From: Christensenella sp. UBA6406
GTDB lineage: Bacteria; Bacillota; Clostridia; Christensenellales; UBA1242
Assembly: GCA_002438625.1 (NCBI GenBank)
Contig: DJPS01000057.1
Coordinates: forward strand, 1 to 17,578
DNA length: 17,578 nt
Reading direction: 5' to 3'
The notes under the pieces: generated by a model
What the model was told of the DNA's origin: nothing
Database searches by the model: none
What the model saw: the letters and a program-made list of their open reading frames with translations, nothing else
Shown here: one piece after another, positions 5,647 through 13,816 of the stretch
Numbering within the stretch: position 1 is the first letter of the stretch
Layout: every line of letters starts with the position of its first letter
Program-made: the position numbers and the translations under genes

Positions 5647-7755
5647 CTATTTAAATCCTTTTGTGTTTACTTCATAAATAATGTAATTTGTATATTTATA
5701 AAGTGGAAGGTTGTCCATTATTTGATATAAAGGCATTTTAAGGTCTAACTCTAAAAGATTTGGGTTGAATGCCAATCTTTCTTTAATTATTTCATTTAAT
5801 GCATCATAAGTTGTTAAATTAATGGATTGCCTTTTACCTTTAAATAAATTTATATAGGAATCATTTTGATTGTTAAATATTTCATTTTTTTTGAAAGGTA
5901 GGTAGCCTTTTACAACTAAAAATGCAATGTTGTGCAAATGTTCTTGAAATGCAAGGCTGTTTCTTGGGGTTAAAGTTGCAGGGTATGGGAATGTATAAAT
6001 CTTAACTCTATTTTTAACCTTCATTTCTTTTGCCTTGTCATATAATTCAAAATACTTTTTGTTTGATATTGGCGAACTCCCTACGATGTCAAGTCCAAGC
6101 AAGTTTAACTTTGTCCTTATGTTTAGACTGTTGTAAGAACTGAATTCCTTATCAAATAAATTAAGTCTATTCCATAATTGAAGTTTAAGTTTTTCAAGTT
6201 CTTTCGCTTGCATGCTTACACTTGCAATTTTGTTTATATCTTCATATTGATCGGCAATTTCATCGTGCTTTAATTGGTCTGCAAAGTTTCTATCAATAGA
6301 AAGGCGGTTTAAGTTTTCACTTACGATTGTGTCATAATTTAAAATTTCATATTCACCAAAAGCGGTTAAATCTGAATTAAATTCAATCATATTTTTAAAA
6401 GACTTCTTTTTTAGTCTTATAAAGAATTGATTATTCTCCGCTCCATTTTCAATCATAAATTGCCTTATTCTTATAGTGTTGTCTATGTTTTCTAAGTCAT
6501 CACCCAAACTTGTTATAGCAAAGTTGTATGTTCGTTTCTTGTTTGTTTTATTTAAAATTGATTTCATTTTATTTTGAAATTCTATGCTTGTTATGTCATC
6601 ATTGTAAAATGTTAAATCAAAAGGCAAATCTGGGATAGGATAAAATTCCTTATTTTTATTGCTATCTTTATTTAAGTTTAAAAATCTTGTAAGATTATAA
6701 TTGAATGTTTTATCATTAATGTTGTTATCTTTTGAAATTTGTGATTTATCAAATATATGATAATGCACTTTTTTAGCACAAAATTTGCCATTAACTATGG
6801 TTGGGATTTGGTTGTCTATCATCATACTGTATAATGTGTTTCTATTTGTATAACCGAAACCAAATACAAACACATTTAATTCAATATCATTTTTTACGGT
6901 TGCAGTGTTGTAATCAAAACAATCTTCTTTCAAAAGACTTGTGATAGGGTAAGAAGAGACAAATTTTTGTGCAACCAAACTATATTTGTTAAAGAACATA
7001 ACATTTTTTGCATTGTAGGCATTTTTAAATGCTTCATCATATTTGTTGTCTATAGATACATATAAGGTAGAGTTGAAGCGTTTCGCTTTAACATATGTGC
7101 TTATAAGTTTTAGCATTTGTTCGCTATCTTCTATAAAGCAAACATAAGTTGTTTGAAGTTTTTTAAATTTGTTAAACGATTTTAAACTTATATCATCAAA
7201 AATCACTGTAATTTCTTTTTTTGTCATCAATTCTTTTCGTTTTGCCTTATCTGTTGTTGGTAACCATACAATGCAATCTTTGTTCTTAGTTGTTTTTATG
7301 AAATTTATTGCATCTTCATTATATCCAATTACAACAATAATTTCTTTGTTTGTAAGTAGTTTAAATTTAAGTTTTATAAAGTTTTCTAAAAATCTTCCAA
7401 CAAGGGCAAGGGCAACAAAGATTAGCGTTAGTGCGGTTAGAAAATAGGCAAAATAAAAATCAACAGCAAATAAATGATTGTTCGCAAGCATATTTTCTGC
7501 CACATCAAAATCAAACTTTAAAAAGCAAGAATCAAGTGCGTCACGCAAGCATTCGTTAAATCTAGCAATAAATGAACCTTCATATGGTGTTGTAAAAAGA
7601 CAAATTGCATAAAGTGCTAAATTAATCAAAAGCACGGGAATAAAATATTTGGTGCTCTTTAAGTCAACAATTTCAGTTTGTCTTATGTATCTTCTTATAA
7701 TTCCATATAAAACCAAAAGTTCAAATATGAAAATTATTGCAAGTAAAATATTCAT
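5647..7755 (-). CDS. Membrane protein with TrkA-N-like Rossmann folds and possible RyR-like C-terminus, 702 aa
   Basis: Three hydrophobic helices lie near residues 2-22, 37-55 and 100-122. A nucleotide-binding Rossmann fold follows at 138-260 (EIIVVIGYNEDAINFI), like the TrkA-N/RCK domains that gate potassium transporters. A second GxG-type strand (LNVFVFGFGYTNRNTLYSM, ~293-312) suggests a second such domain. At 526-556 (LWNRLNLFDKEFSSYNSLNIRTKLNLLG) and 602-660 (LAFQEHLHNIAFLVVKGY...LTTYDAL) the pattern resembles RyR-domain proteins (W...L...NR...KL...G, then LA..EH.rW...GW), but the usual Trp after EH is Ile. Proteins joining TrkA-N and RyR modules are known in bacteria, with ion-transport or nucleotide-sensing roles proposed. 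AAGGAG precedes the ATG by about 10 nt. It is transcribed alone from a consensus promoter. Confidence 0.7.
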   Translation of the reverse strand: MNILLAIIFIFELLVLYGIIRRYIRQTEIVDLKSTKYFIPVLLINLALYAICLFTTPYEGSFIARFNECLRDALDSCFLKFDFDVAENMLANNHLFAVDFYFAYFLTALTLIFVALALVGRFLENFIKLKFKLLTNKEIIVVIGYNEDAINFIKTTKNKDCIVWLPTTDKAKRKELMTKKEITVIFDDISLKSFNKFKKLQTTYVCFIEDSEQMLKLISTYVKAKRFNSTLYVSIDNKYDEAFKNAYNAKNVMFFNKYSLVAQKFVSSYPITSLLKEDCFDYNTATVKNDIELNVFVFGFGYTNRNTLYSMMIDNQIPTIVNGKFCAKKVHYHIFDKSQISKDNNINDKTFNYNLTRFLNLNKDSNKNKEFYPIPDLPFDLTFYNDDITSIEFQNKMKSILNKTNKKRTYNFAITSLGDDLENIDNTIRIRQFMIENGAENNQFFIRLKKKSFKNMIEFNSDLTAFGEYEILNYDTIVSENLNRLSIDRNFADQLKHDEIADQYEDINKIASVSMQAKELEKLKLQLWNRLNLFDKEFSSYNSLNIRTKLNLLGLDIVGSSPISNKKYFELYDKAKEMKVKNRVKIYTFPYPATLTPRNSLAFQEHLHNIAFLVVKGYLPFKKNEIFNNQNDSYINLFKGKRQSINLTTYDALNEIIKERLAFNPNLLELDLKMPLYQIMDNLPLYKYTNYIIYEVNTKGFK

Positions 7756-7828
7756 TAATTTGTTTCTCCTTTTTTCTTTTTTAGTTGTAAATTGTTTAAA
7801 ATTTAATTCAATCCTTTAATCTATTTAA

Positions 7829-7857
7829 ATTATACAATCATATTGAAAATTTGTCAA
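7829..7857 (-). promoter_or_regulatory. Consensus SigA promoter for the minus-strand membrane protein
   Basis: On the minus strand: TTGACA (7857-7852), 17 bp, TATAAT (7834-7829), a perfect match to consensus in both hexamers and spacing. The leader is about 65 nt. Confidence 0.85.
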
Positions 7858-7874
7858 TTTAAATGCTATTTTAT

Positions 7875-7903
7875 TTGACTTTATGAGTAATTTATTTTAT
7901 AAT
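7875..7903 (+). promoter_or_regulatory. SigA promoter for the HAD hydrolase and Sel1 genes
   Basis: TTGACT (7875-7880), 17 bp, TATAAT (7898-7903). It is back to back with the divergent promoter, the two -35 boxes being 17 bp apart. Confidence 0.8.
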
Positions 7904-7976
7904 TTAATGTAAGCGAGAAATAGGAAAAAAGAAAGATTGATTTTTAATATTGAATTAAAATAAGGGAGAACAAGTA

Positions 7977-8939
7977 ATGAAAAATACTGAACCAGCAATT
8001 TATGTTTTTGATATAGAAGGGACTTTGCTAGATGGGCACGGAGAGTTGCGTCCAGGAGCAACGGAAATGTTTACGGCAATAAGGAAGGAGCGACCTGAAA
8101 CAAAAATTTTATTTGAGTCAGGTATGAATGAAAAGGAAGTTAAAATAATAATAGATAAAATTAATGAAACTTTGGAAACGCCTTATAAATTATCACCTTA
8201 TATTGCATCTTGTTGTGGCACAAGAATTGCAGATTTTAAAGGTAATGTAATTTTTGAAGATTATATTTTATTTGATGATATAGAAGAAATAAATAGAATC
8301 CTTTTAAAATACGACCCTTCTTCTGCCATTGTTTATAGGAGTAAAGACACAAATTATGTGTGTAAGATAAGCGATTTATATAGGCGAAATGGCAAAAAGT
8401 TGACTGTGGAAGAGATAGATAAGTTGGACAACATTTATGAAATTCTTTATACAACACACAATATGCCATTATATTGTAAAGAAGTTAGCGGGCAAGAGTT
8501 GGATAGGATGTTAAACAATGGTGAAATTTATTCGCTTGAAATTTCTGGCGTAAATTTAAATAACGACCCAGTGTTAAATAAGAAAATCGCAAAAGAGATT
8601 TATAAAAAGACTAAATTAGATTATGCTTTAAGTGTTACAATGCAAATTGCAAGGCAAAATAAATATTCTGCACTTATCAATTTTGTTGGTAAAAACGAAG
8701 CAAAAAATGCGTGCTATTTGGGAGATGCTGCTAATGATATTCCTTGTTTAAGCAAATGTGGGCATTCTGTTTCAGCGTTTGCTAAAATGCAAGATGTAAT
8801 TAAGGCAAGCAAGTTTTCTATTAATACAACATTAACCGAAATCATACCTTACATTTTGGGAAAAGATTATGATAAAGAGCATCTTTTAGCATTAAAAGCA
8901 AATTGCCTAAAATCTGCACAGAAGCGTAAAAAGAGATAA
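7977..8939 (+). CDS. HAD-superfamily hydrolase-like protein with DxE in motif I, 320 aa
   Basis: A haloacid dehalogenase fold resembling the Cof/type II cap phosphatases. Motif I is VFDIEGTLLD (nucleophile D12), but the second acidic residue, normally Asp, is E14. Motif II is LFESGM (S48). K229 in NKYSALINF fits the conserved Lys. Motif IV is LGDAANDIPCL with D250 and N253-D254. Between them is a cap insertion of ~130 residues. Family members dephosphorylate sugar phosphates, nucleotides or flavins; the substrate cannot be read from sequence. The Asp-to-Glu change affects the general acid/base of catalysis and may slow or alter the reaction. GGGAG precedes the ATG. The Sel1 gene follows after 40 bp, probably in the same operon. 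Confidence 0.8.
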   Translation: MKNTEPAIYVFDIEGTLLDGHGELRPGATEMFTAIRKERPETKILFESGMNEKEVKIIIDKINETLETPYKLSPYIASCCGTRIADFKGNVIFEDYILFDDIEEINRILLKYDPSSAIVYRSKDTNYVCKISDLYRRNGKKLTVEEIDKLDNIYEILYTTHNMPLYCKEVSGQELDRMLNNGEIYSLEISGVNLNNDPVLNKKIAKEIYKKTKLDYALSVTMQIARQNKYSALINFVGKNEAKNACYLGDAANDIPCLSKCGHSVSAFAKMQDVIKASKFSINTTLTEIIPYILGKDYDKEHLLALKANCLKSAQKRKKR

Positions 8940-8979
8940 AAACAAATGAACATATGGGCAAAAATAATAGGAGAATTTA

Positions 8980-9633
8980 ATGGTAACAAAGTTTGAAGAA
9001 GTGGATGCTGTGATTAAAAAGGCACAAAATGGCGATGCTGATGCACAATTTGAATTAGGCAAGATGTCTAGTGAAGGTAAAATAATTGCGCAAAATTATG
9101 ATAGTGCATTTTATTGGTTTACAAAAGCGTGCGAGCAAAATCACGCTAAGGCATTTCAATATTTGGGCAACTGCTATCTTTGTGGAGAAGGGGTGCAGAT
9201 AGATAGAGAAAAAGCGGTTGAATGTTTTAAACGCAGTGGAGAGTTGGGTTGTGCGGATGGATTTTATAATTTAGGCTTTTCCTATTTTAATGGTTTAGGG
9301 ACTTCTGTTGATTGCGATAAGGCTCTTTATTATTTAGATAAAGCGGGGCAAATGGGTGAAAGCGATGGCTTTACAGGTGCAGGCATTGTTTGCTTGCATA
9401 GAAAGGATGGAAAAAAGAATCCTATTCAAGCGTGTGATTATTTTTGTGAAGCATTAAATAGAAATCCTAATGATGCAACTGCCATTTTCAAACTTGGCGA
9501 ATTATATGCTTATGGCATTGTAGCAAAAAAAGATAAAGAAATGGCAAAGAAACTTTTTGAAAGGTCAGCTGAACTTGGCGATGCTGATGCTAAGCAAGCA
9601 TTGATTGATTTAAAAAATGGCAAATATGATTAA
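8980..9633 (+). CDS. Sel1-like repeat protein, 217 aa
   Basis: A soluble alpha-helical repeat protein with about five Sel1-like (TPR-related) units of ~36 residues. Examples are DADAQFELGKMSSEG...YDSAFYWFTKACE, HAKAFQYLGNCYLCGEGVQIDREKAVECFKRSGELG, CADGFYNLGFSYFNGLG...CDKALYYLDKAGQMG and DATAIFKLGELYAYG...DKEMAKKLFERSAELG. Such repeats form protein-binding solenoids and have no catalytic role. There is no signal peptide, so it is probably cytoplasmic. The AGGAG ribosome binding site and the 40-bp gap to the HAD gene suggest co-transcription, hinting at a shared pathway, but no partner is identifiable. A terminator follows at 9654. Confidence 0.88.
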   Translation: MVTKFEEVDAVIKKAQNGDADAQFELGKMSSEGKIIAQNYDSAFYWFTKACEQNHAKAFQYLGNCYLCGEGVQIDREKAVECFKRSGELGCADGFYNLGFSYFNGLGTSVDCDKALYYLDKAGQMGESDGFTGAGIVCLHRKDGKKNPIQACDYFCEALNRNPNDATAIFKLGELYAYGIVAKKDKEMAKKLFERSAELGDADAKQALIDLKNGKYD

Positions 9634-9653
9634 TTGAAATTAAAAATTAAATT

Positions 9654-9681
9654 AACTTTATCAATTTTGGTAAAGTTTTTT
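9654..9681 (+). terminator. Rho-independent terminator after the Sel1 gene
   Basis: AACTTTA (9654-9660) with TAAAGTT (9671-9677), 10-nt loop, T-tract to 9681. Confidence 0.7.
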
Positions 9682-9766
9682 ATTTGCTACTTACCTTATA
9701 TTTTAAGGGTTATAGCAAAATAAATTGAGAAATGCAAAAAAATTTTGAAAAATTTGCCAAAAATAG

Positions 9767-9795
9767 TTGACTTTTATTTGCAAACTGCATATAAT
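9767..9795 (+). promoter_or_regulatory. SigA promoter of the hrcA-grpE-dnaK-dnaJ operon
   Basis: TTGACT (9767-9772), 17 bp, TATAAT (9790-9795). The start site (~9802) falls inside the CIRCE palindrome, so HrcA binding would block initiation. Confidence 0.9.
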
Positions 9796-9799
9796 AGTG

Positions 9800-9826
9800 T
9801 TAGCACTTAAAGATAAAGAGTGCTAG
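9800..9826. promoter_or_regulatory. CIRCE operator (HrcA binding site)
   Basis: TTAGCACTT-N9-GAGTGCTAG: the canonical TTAGCACTC-N9-GAGTGCTAA inverted repeat with one changed base at the inner end of the left arm and one at the outer end of the right arm. It lies directly after the -10 and before hrcA. Confidence 0.95.
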
Positions 9827-9849
9827 CAAACATTAAAGGGGGTGCGGAT

Positions 9850-10914
9850 TTGAGCAATGAATTTGATTTAAGCGAAAGAAAGAAACTTATCTTATTTTCA
9901 AGCATTGAAGACTACATTCAAAGTGCCGTGCCAATTACGAGCAAGGGTGTGCAAGAGAATTATTTGAAAGATATTTCAACTGCAACGCTTAGAAACGAGT
10001 TGAACGCACTTGAAGCAATGGGCTATTTAAAGCAGTTGCACACAAGTTCAGGTAGAGTGCCAACAACAAAGGCTTATAGATTGTATGTTGATAATCTAAT
10101 GAAGAATTTAAGTTTTAAATCGCAAGACCTTGAAGAAGTTAAAAGCGGGTTTCATAGAAAAATAAATAATTTAACTACAATCATTGATAGTGTTGCACAG
10201 ACAATAAGTAAAGTAACAAATTGTCCAACGGTTGCAGTGCTTAATGATTTAAAGAAATTAAATATTGAAGATATACAAATCATTCCGCTTATAGATTACA
10301 CCGCTTTAATGCTTTTGCAAACTAATGGTGGAATTATAAACAACACATTTGAAATAAGCGAAAATGTTTCAAAGGAAGACTGCATAAATTGTGCTACACT
10401 TTTAAAAAATAATTTTGTAGGCAAATCTATTAATGATATGATTCAAAATGTTGAAAGTACAATAAAATTTGAAAATGAAAAACTTTCCGCATTTAAAGAA
10501 ATTTTTGAAAGTGTTGTGCAATTACTAAAAGATGCAAGCACACCAATTCAAAAGGGTAGAACCAAATTGCTTTCTATGCCAGAATACAAAACTATTGATA
10601 AGGCAAAAGAAATAATTGATTTACTTGAAGATGAGGAAAAAGTTCGTGAATTGATTGATACATCAAATGACAATGATGAAATATCAGTTACAATAGGACG
10701 AGAATTTGATGATAGCGAACTAGCGGATTGTGCGGTCGTTAAAGCACCAATAAAAATAGGCGATAACACTGTTGCTAGTGTGGGCGTAATTGGTCCTAAA
10801 AGGCTTGATTATGCGCTTGTTGCAGGGGCGATTTCATATGTTGTTGGTGAATTAAAAAATGTGCATCAATTAGAATGTAAGAATAATGATAATGCCGAAG
10901 AAAATAAAGACTAA
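9850..10914 (+). CDS. hrcA: Heat-inducible transcription repressor HrcA, 354 aa
   Basis: HrcA binds CIRCE and represses the class I heat-shock operon; GroEL is known to keep it active in related bacteria. The N-terminal winged helix is clear: LSERKKLILFSSIEDYIQSAVPITSKGVQ, then ISTATLRNELNALEAMGYLKQLHTSSGRVPTTKAYRLYVD. A GAF-like middle domain and the conserved C-terminal GPKRLDYALVAGAISYV follow. The start is a TTG at 9850, where the family's N-terminal LSER block begins, 5 nt after the strong AAAGGGGGTG ribosome binding site. Earlier in-frame starts would lie within CIRCE. It is the first gene of its operon and thus autoregulated. Confidence 0.95.
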   Translation: MSNEFDLSERKKLILFSSIEDYIQSAVPITSKGVQENYLKDISTATLRNELNALEAMGYLKQLHTSSGRVPTTKAYRLYVDNLMKNLSFKSQDLEEVKSGFHRKINNLTTIIDSVAQTISKVTNCPTVAVLNDLKKLNIEDIQIIPLIDYTALMLLQTNGGIINNTFEISENVSKEDCINCATLLKNNFVGKSINDMIQNVESTIKFENEKLSAFKEIFESVVQLLKDASTPIQKGRTKLLSMPEYKTIDKAKEIIDLLEDEEKVRELIDTSNDNDEISVTIGREFDDSELADCAVVKAPIKIGDNTVASVGVIGPKRLDYALVAGAISYVVGELKNVHQLECKNNDNAEENKD

Positions 10915-10944
10915 ATAGTGTAACAATTTAAGAAGGTGATTAAT

Positions 10945-10977
10945 ATGTGCTTTAATTTTGGTTATGGTTTAGGATAG
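10945..10977 (+). CDS. Possible 10-residue peptide ORF between hrcA and grpE
   Basis: ATG TGC TTT ... GGA TAG encodes MCFNFGYGLG. It is preceded by AAGAAGGTGAT, in which AGGTGAT complements the 16S rRNA 3' end over seven bases, ending 4 nt before the ATG, as good a ribosome binding site as any in the window. It sits in the 111-bp hrcA-grpE gap. It may be a leader peptide, a translational coupler for grpE or a real microprotein. Homology cannot be judged at this length. Confidence 0.4.
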   Translation: MCFNFGYGLG

Positions 10978-11025
10978 CGAAAAAGTTTGCAAAAAAAAAT
11001 TTAATTTAATCTTTAAGGAGGTTAT

Positions 11026-11691
11026 ATGGCAAAAGAAAACAATATGGAAGAAAATTGCAATGAAAAATGTTGCAAAGAAAATAAAAATCAAAATGGTGAA
11101 AATGGTGGATGTAAAAATCAAGGTAATGGGCAAAATCATTATCATCACCACCATAATCATCACCACAATCATCATCCGCATATTGATGAAGAATGTGGGA
11201 GAGTTCATTCAAGTGAAAGCGATTGCTCCATTGGGTGTGATTGCGATGTAACTGATGAATGTGATGATGAAGTTGCACAAACAGCCAACGAATATTTGGA
11301 TATGGCAAAACGAATTCAAGCTGATTTTGATAATTACAGGAAAAGAAATCAAGAAGCGGTTGCTAATGCAAGAGAAGAAGGTAAGGCATCAGTTATTTCT
11401 TCAATTTTGCCTTGTGCAGATGCGATTGAAAGAGCAATAGAGATGACAAAAGATGAAAATGTTTTGCAAGGATTAAAAATGGTTGATGATAAATTTAGCG
11501 AAGTCCTTTCAAGATTGGGCGTAACAAAAATGCAATGTTTAGGTGAAAAGTTTGACCCTAATTTGCATAATGTGTTATCAAGCATTGATGTGCCAGGCAA
11601 AGAAAGTGGTGAAATTGTTAATGTTTATGCGTGTGGTTATTTTATGAATGGCAAAGTATTGCGTTTTGCACAAGTTGTTGTTGCAAAATAA
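11026..11691 (+). CDS. grpE: Nucleotide exchange factor GrpE with Cys/His-rich N-terminal tail, 221 aa
   Basis: GrpE releases ADP from DnaK. The conserved core starts near residue 84: a coiled-coil with YLDMAKRIQADFDNYRKRNQEAVANAREEGK, then ILPCADAIERAIE, GLKMVDDKFSEVLSRLGV and the beta-domain GEKFDPNLHNVLSS...ACGYFMNGKVLRFAQVVVAK. The first ~83 residues are odd. They hold nine Cys (C11, C15, C16, C29, C57, C67, C71, C73, C79) and twelve His, eleven of them within 38-52. Typical GrpE tails are short, acidic and disordered. This composition suggests Zn, Ni or Cu binding or redox sensing, which is inference. AAGGAGG precedes the ATG by 5 nt. A 271-bp gap separates it from dnaK, long for an operon. 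Confidence 0.95.
   Translation: MAKENNMEENCNEKCCKENKNQNGENGGCKNQGNGQNHYHHHHNHHHNHHPHIDEECGRVHSSESDCSIGCDCDVTDECDDEVAQTANEYLDMAKRIQADFDNYRKRNQEAVANAREEGKASVISSILPCADAIERAIEMTKDENVLQGLKMVDDKFSEVLSRLGVTKMQCLGEKFDPNLHNVLSSIDVPGKESGEIVNVYACGYFMNGKVLRFAQVVVAK
11137..11181 (+). repeat. grpE: CAT/CAC codon repeat encoding the GrpE His tract
   Basis: An in-frame run of CAT and CAC codons interrupted by AAT, TAT and CCG, encoding 11 His in 15 residues. Both His codons are mixed irregularly, which suggests the tract is kept at the protein level and is not a fresh slippage expansion. Confidence 0.7.
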
Positions 11692-11758
11692 TTGCATAGG
11701 CTAGTTTAGCAAATTTATTTAGTAGAAATTTATTTAGCAAAAGAAAAAAATAAATATA

Positions 11759-11799
11759 TTGCCTTAAAATAATTTCAGTTGTTTTGTGTTTTAAGGCAA
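11759..11799 (+). other. Perfect 11-bp hairpin without a U-tract in the grpE-dnaK gap
   Basis: TTGCCTTAAAA (11759-11769) pairs fully with TTTTAAGGCAA (11789-11799) around a 19-nt loop. What follows is AGTGTGATAA, with no T run, so it is not a standard terminator. It could be an mRNA processing or stabilising element setting the grpE:dnaK ratio, a weak attenuator, or a minus-strand terminator (T-rich on that side). The rest of the 11692-11962 gap is AT-rich, with no clear consensus promoter or ORF. Confidence 0.5.
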
Positions 11800-11962
11800 A
11801 GTGTGATAAAGCAAAAAGCGAAAAATGAATTTGAAATAAATTAAATCAAACTAAATTTAAAAAATTTTTCAAATTTATTAGAATTTAAAGCAATCAAAAA
11901 AGTATATAGTAGTGTGAAAAGGAAATTGAATACTACAATAAAAGTAAAGGAGATAAATAATT

Positions 11963-13801
11963 ATGGGAAAGATTATAGGTATAGATTTAGGAACAACAAA
12001 CAGCTGTGTTGCTGTAATGGAAGGCAGTGAACCAGTTGTAATTGCTAACTCAGAAGGTTCAAGAACAACTCCATCAGTTGTCGCTTTCAATAAAGATGGT
12101 GAAAGACTTGTTGGTCAAGTTGCAAAAAGACAAGCAGTTGCAAACCCTGAACATACAGTAAGTTCAATTAAAAGGGAAATGGGAACAGATCATAAAGTTA
12201 CAATAGATGGTAAGCAATATTCTCCACAAGAGATTAGTGCAATGATTTTGTCAAAACTTAAAAAGGATGCTGAAAGTTATTTGGGTCAACCAGTTACGGA
12301 AGCAGTTATCACTGTCCCAGCATACTTTAACGATAGTCAAAGACAAGCAACAAAAGATGCAGGTAAAATTGCGGGCTTAAATGTCCTTCGTATTATAAAC
12401 GAACCAACTGCAGCATCACTAGCATATGGACTAGATAAGGGCGATAAAAACCAAAAGATTCTAGTTTACGATTTGGGTGGTGGTACGTTTGATGTTTCTA
12501 TTTTGGAAATTGGTGATGGCGTATTTGAAGTTCTAAGCACAAATGGTGATACAAGACTTGGCGGTGATGACTTTGATAATAGAATTGTTAAATTGTTAGT
12601 TGATGATTTTAAGGCTAAAAACGGCATAGATTTGTCAACTGATAGGGGTGCAGAGCAAAGATTGAAAGAAGCTGCTGAAAAGGCTAAAATTGAATTGTCT
12701 CAAATGACAAAGACAACAATCAGTTTGCCATTTATCACTGCTGATGCAACTGGTCCTAAACATTTGGAATACGAACTTACAAAAGCTAAATTTGAAGACA
12801 TTACAGAAGATTTGATTAAGAAGTCTTTGGTTTGTGTTGATAATGCATTAAAAGATGCTAATTTAACATTTAATGATATTGATAAGATTATTCTTGTTGG
12901 TGGTTCAACTCGTATGCCTAAGGTTGCTGAGGCATTAAAGGCACATTCAGGTAAAGAACCATTCAAGGGAATTAACCCAGATGAATGTGTTGCTGTTGGT
13001 GCCGCAATTCAAGCAGGCGTTTTAGCAGGAGATGTTAAAGATGTATTGCTACTAGATGTAACTCCATTGTCATTAGGTATTGAAACTATGGGTGGCGTAT
13101 TCACTAAGTTGATTGAAAGAAATACAACTATTCCTACAAAGAAGAGTCAAGTATTCTCAACTGCAACTGATAACCAACCAGCCGTTGACATTCATGTATT
13201 GCAAGGTGAAAGAGAACTTGCAAGTGGCAACAAGACACTTGGTAGATTTACACTTAACGACATTCCACCTGCTCCAAGAGGTATCCCACAAATTGAAGTT
13301 ACTTTTGATATTGATGCTAATGGTATTGTTCATGTATCAGCAAAAGATTTGGGAACAAATAAAGAGCAAAGCATTACAATCACTGCAAGTACAAATTTAA
13401 GCGATGCAGATGTTGAAAAGGCTGTTAAAGAAGCAGAAAGTTATGCTGAAGAAGATAAAAAGCGTAAAGAATTAATTGATGCTAAAAATGAAGGCGACCA
13501 ATTAATTTATAGCCTTGAAAAGATGGTTAAAGAAAATGGTGATGCTATCACAGAAGAAGAAAAGAAGACATTAAACGAAGCAATAGAAAAGGCTAAGAAA
13601 GATATTCAAGCCGAAGAAGTTGAAAAAGTAAGAAGTGCTATTGATGAATTAAGCAAAGCAAGCAATGAAATTGTTACAAAGATGTATCAAAAAGCAAGCG
13701 AAAAAGCTAAAGCTGAACAAGCAAATGCAAACGGCAACAATGGCGGAAATGACAAGAAGGGTGATGATGAAGTCATAGTTGATGATGGCGACAACAAATA
13801 A
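11963..13801 (+). CDS. dnaK: Molecular chaperone DnaK (Hsp70), 612 aa
   Basis: The ATP-driven Hsp70 that binds exposed hydrophobic peptides in the cytoplasm, working with DnaJ and GrpE. The N-terminal ATPase opens GKIIGIDLGTTNSCVAVMEG, with phosphate loop 2 at VYDLGGGTFDVSIL and the adenosine motif IILVGGSTRMPKV. The linker DVLLLDVTPLSLGIETMGG leads to the substrate-binding domain (FTKLIERNTTIPTKKSQVFSTA), followed by the helical lid. The tail is Asn/Gly-rich and ends DDEVIVDDGDNK, a diverged form of the usual acidic EEVD-like end. Its ~610 aa is normal for Gram-positive DnaK. The AAAGGAG ribosome binding site fits ATG 11963. dnaJ follows after 15 bp. Expression is controlled by CIRCE/HrcA from the promoter at 9767. 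Confidence 0.98.
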   Translation: MGKIIGIDLGTTNSCVAVMEGSEPVVIANSEGSRTTPSVVAFNKDGERLVGQVAKRQAVANPEHTVSSIKREMGTDHKVTIDGKQYSPQEISAMILSKLKKDAESYLGQPVTEAVITVPAYFNDSQRQATKDAGKIAGLNVLRIINEPTAASLAYGLDKGDKNQKILVYDLGGGTFDVSILEIGDGVFEVLSTNGDTRLGGDDFDNRIVKLLVDDFKAKNGIDLSTDRGAEQRLKEAAEKAKIELSQMTKTTISLPFITADATGPKHLEYELTKAKFEDITEDLIKKSLVCVDNALKDANLTFNDIDKIILVGGSTRMPKVAEALKAHSGKEPFKGINPDECVAVGAAIQAGVLAGDVKDVLLLDVTPLSLGIETMGGVFTKLIERNTTIPTKKSQVFSTATDNQPAVDIHVLQGERELASGNKTLGRFTLNDIPPAPRGIPQIEVTFDIDANGIVHVSAKDLGTNKEQSITITASTNLSDADVEKAVKEAESYAEEDKKRKELIDAKNEGDQLIYSLEKMVKENGDAITEEEKKTLNEAIEKAKKDIQAEEVEKVRSAIDELSKASNEIVTKMYQKASEKAKAEQANANGNNGGNDKKGDDEVIVDDGDNK

Positions 13802-13816
13802 AAAAGGTGATAAACT

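Noticed and set aside
11006..11308. Minus-strand open frames opposite the GrpE His tract
   Set aside because: They arise from the CAT/CAC repeat read in reverse, have no ribosome binding site, and overlap a certain gene. The same holds for the open frame opposite the DnaJ Gly/Phe region.
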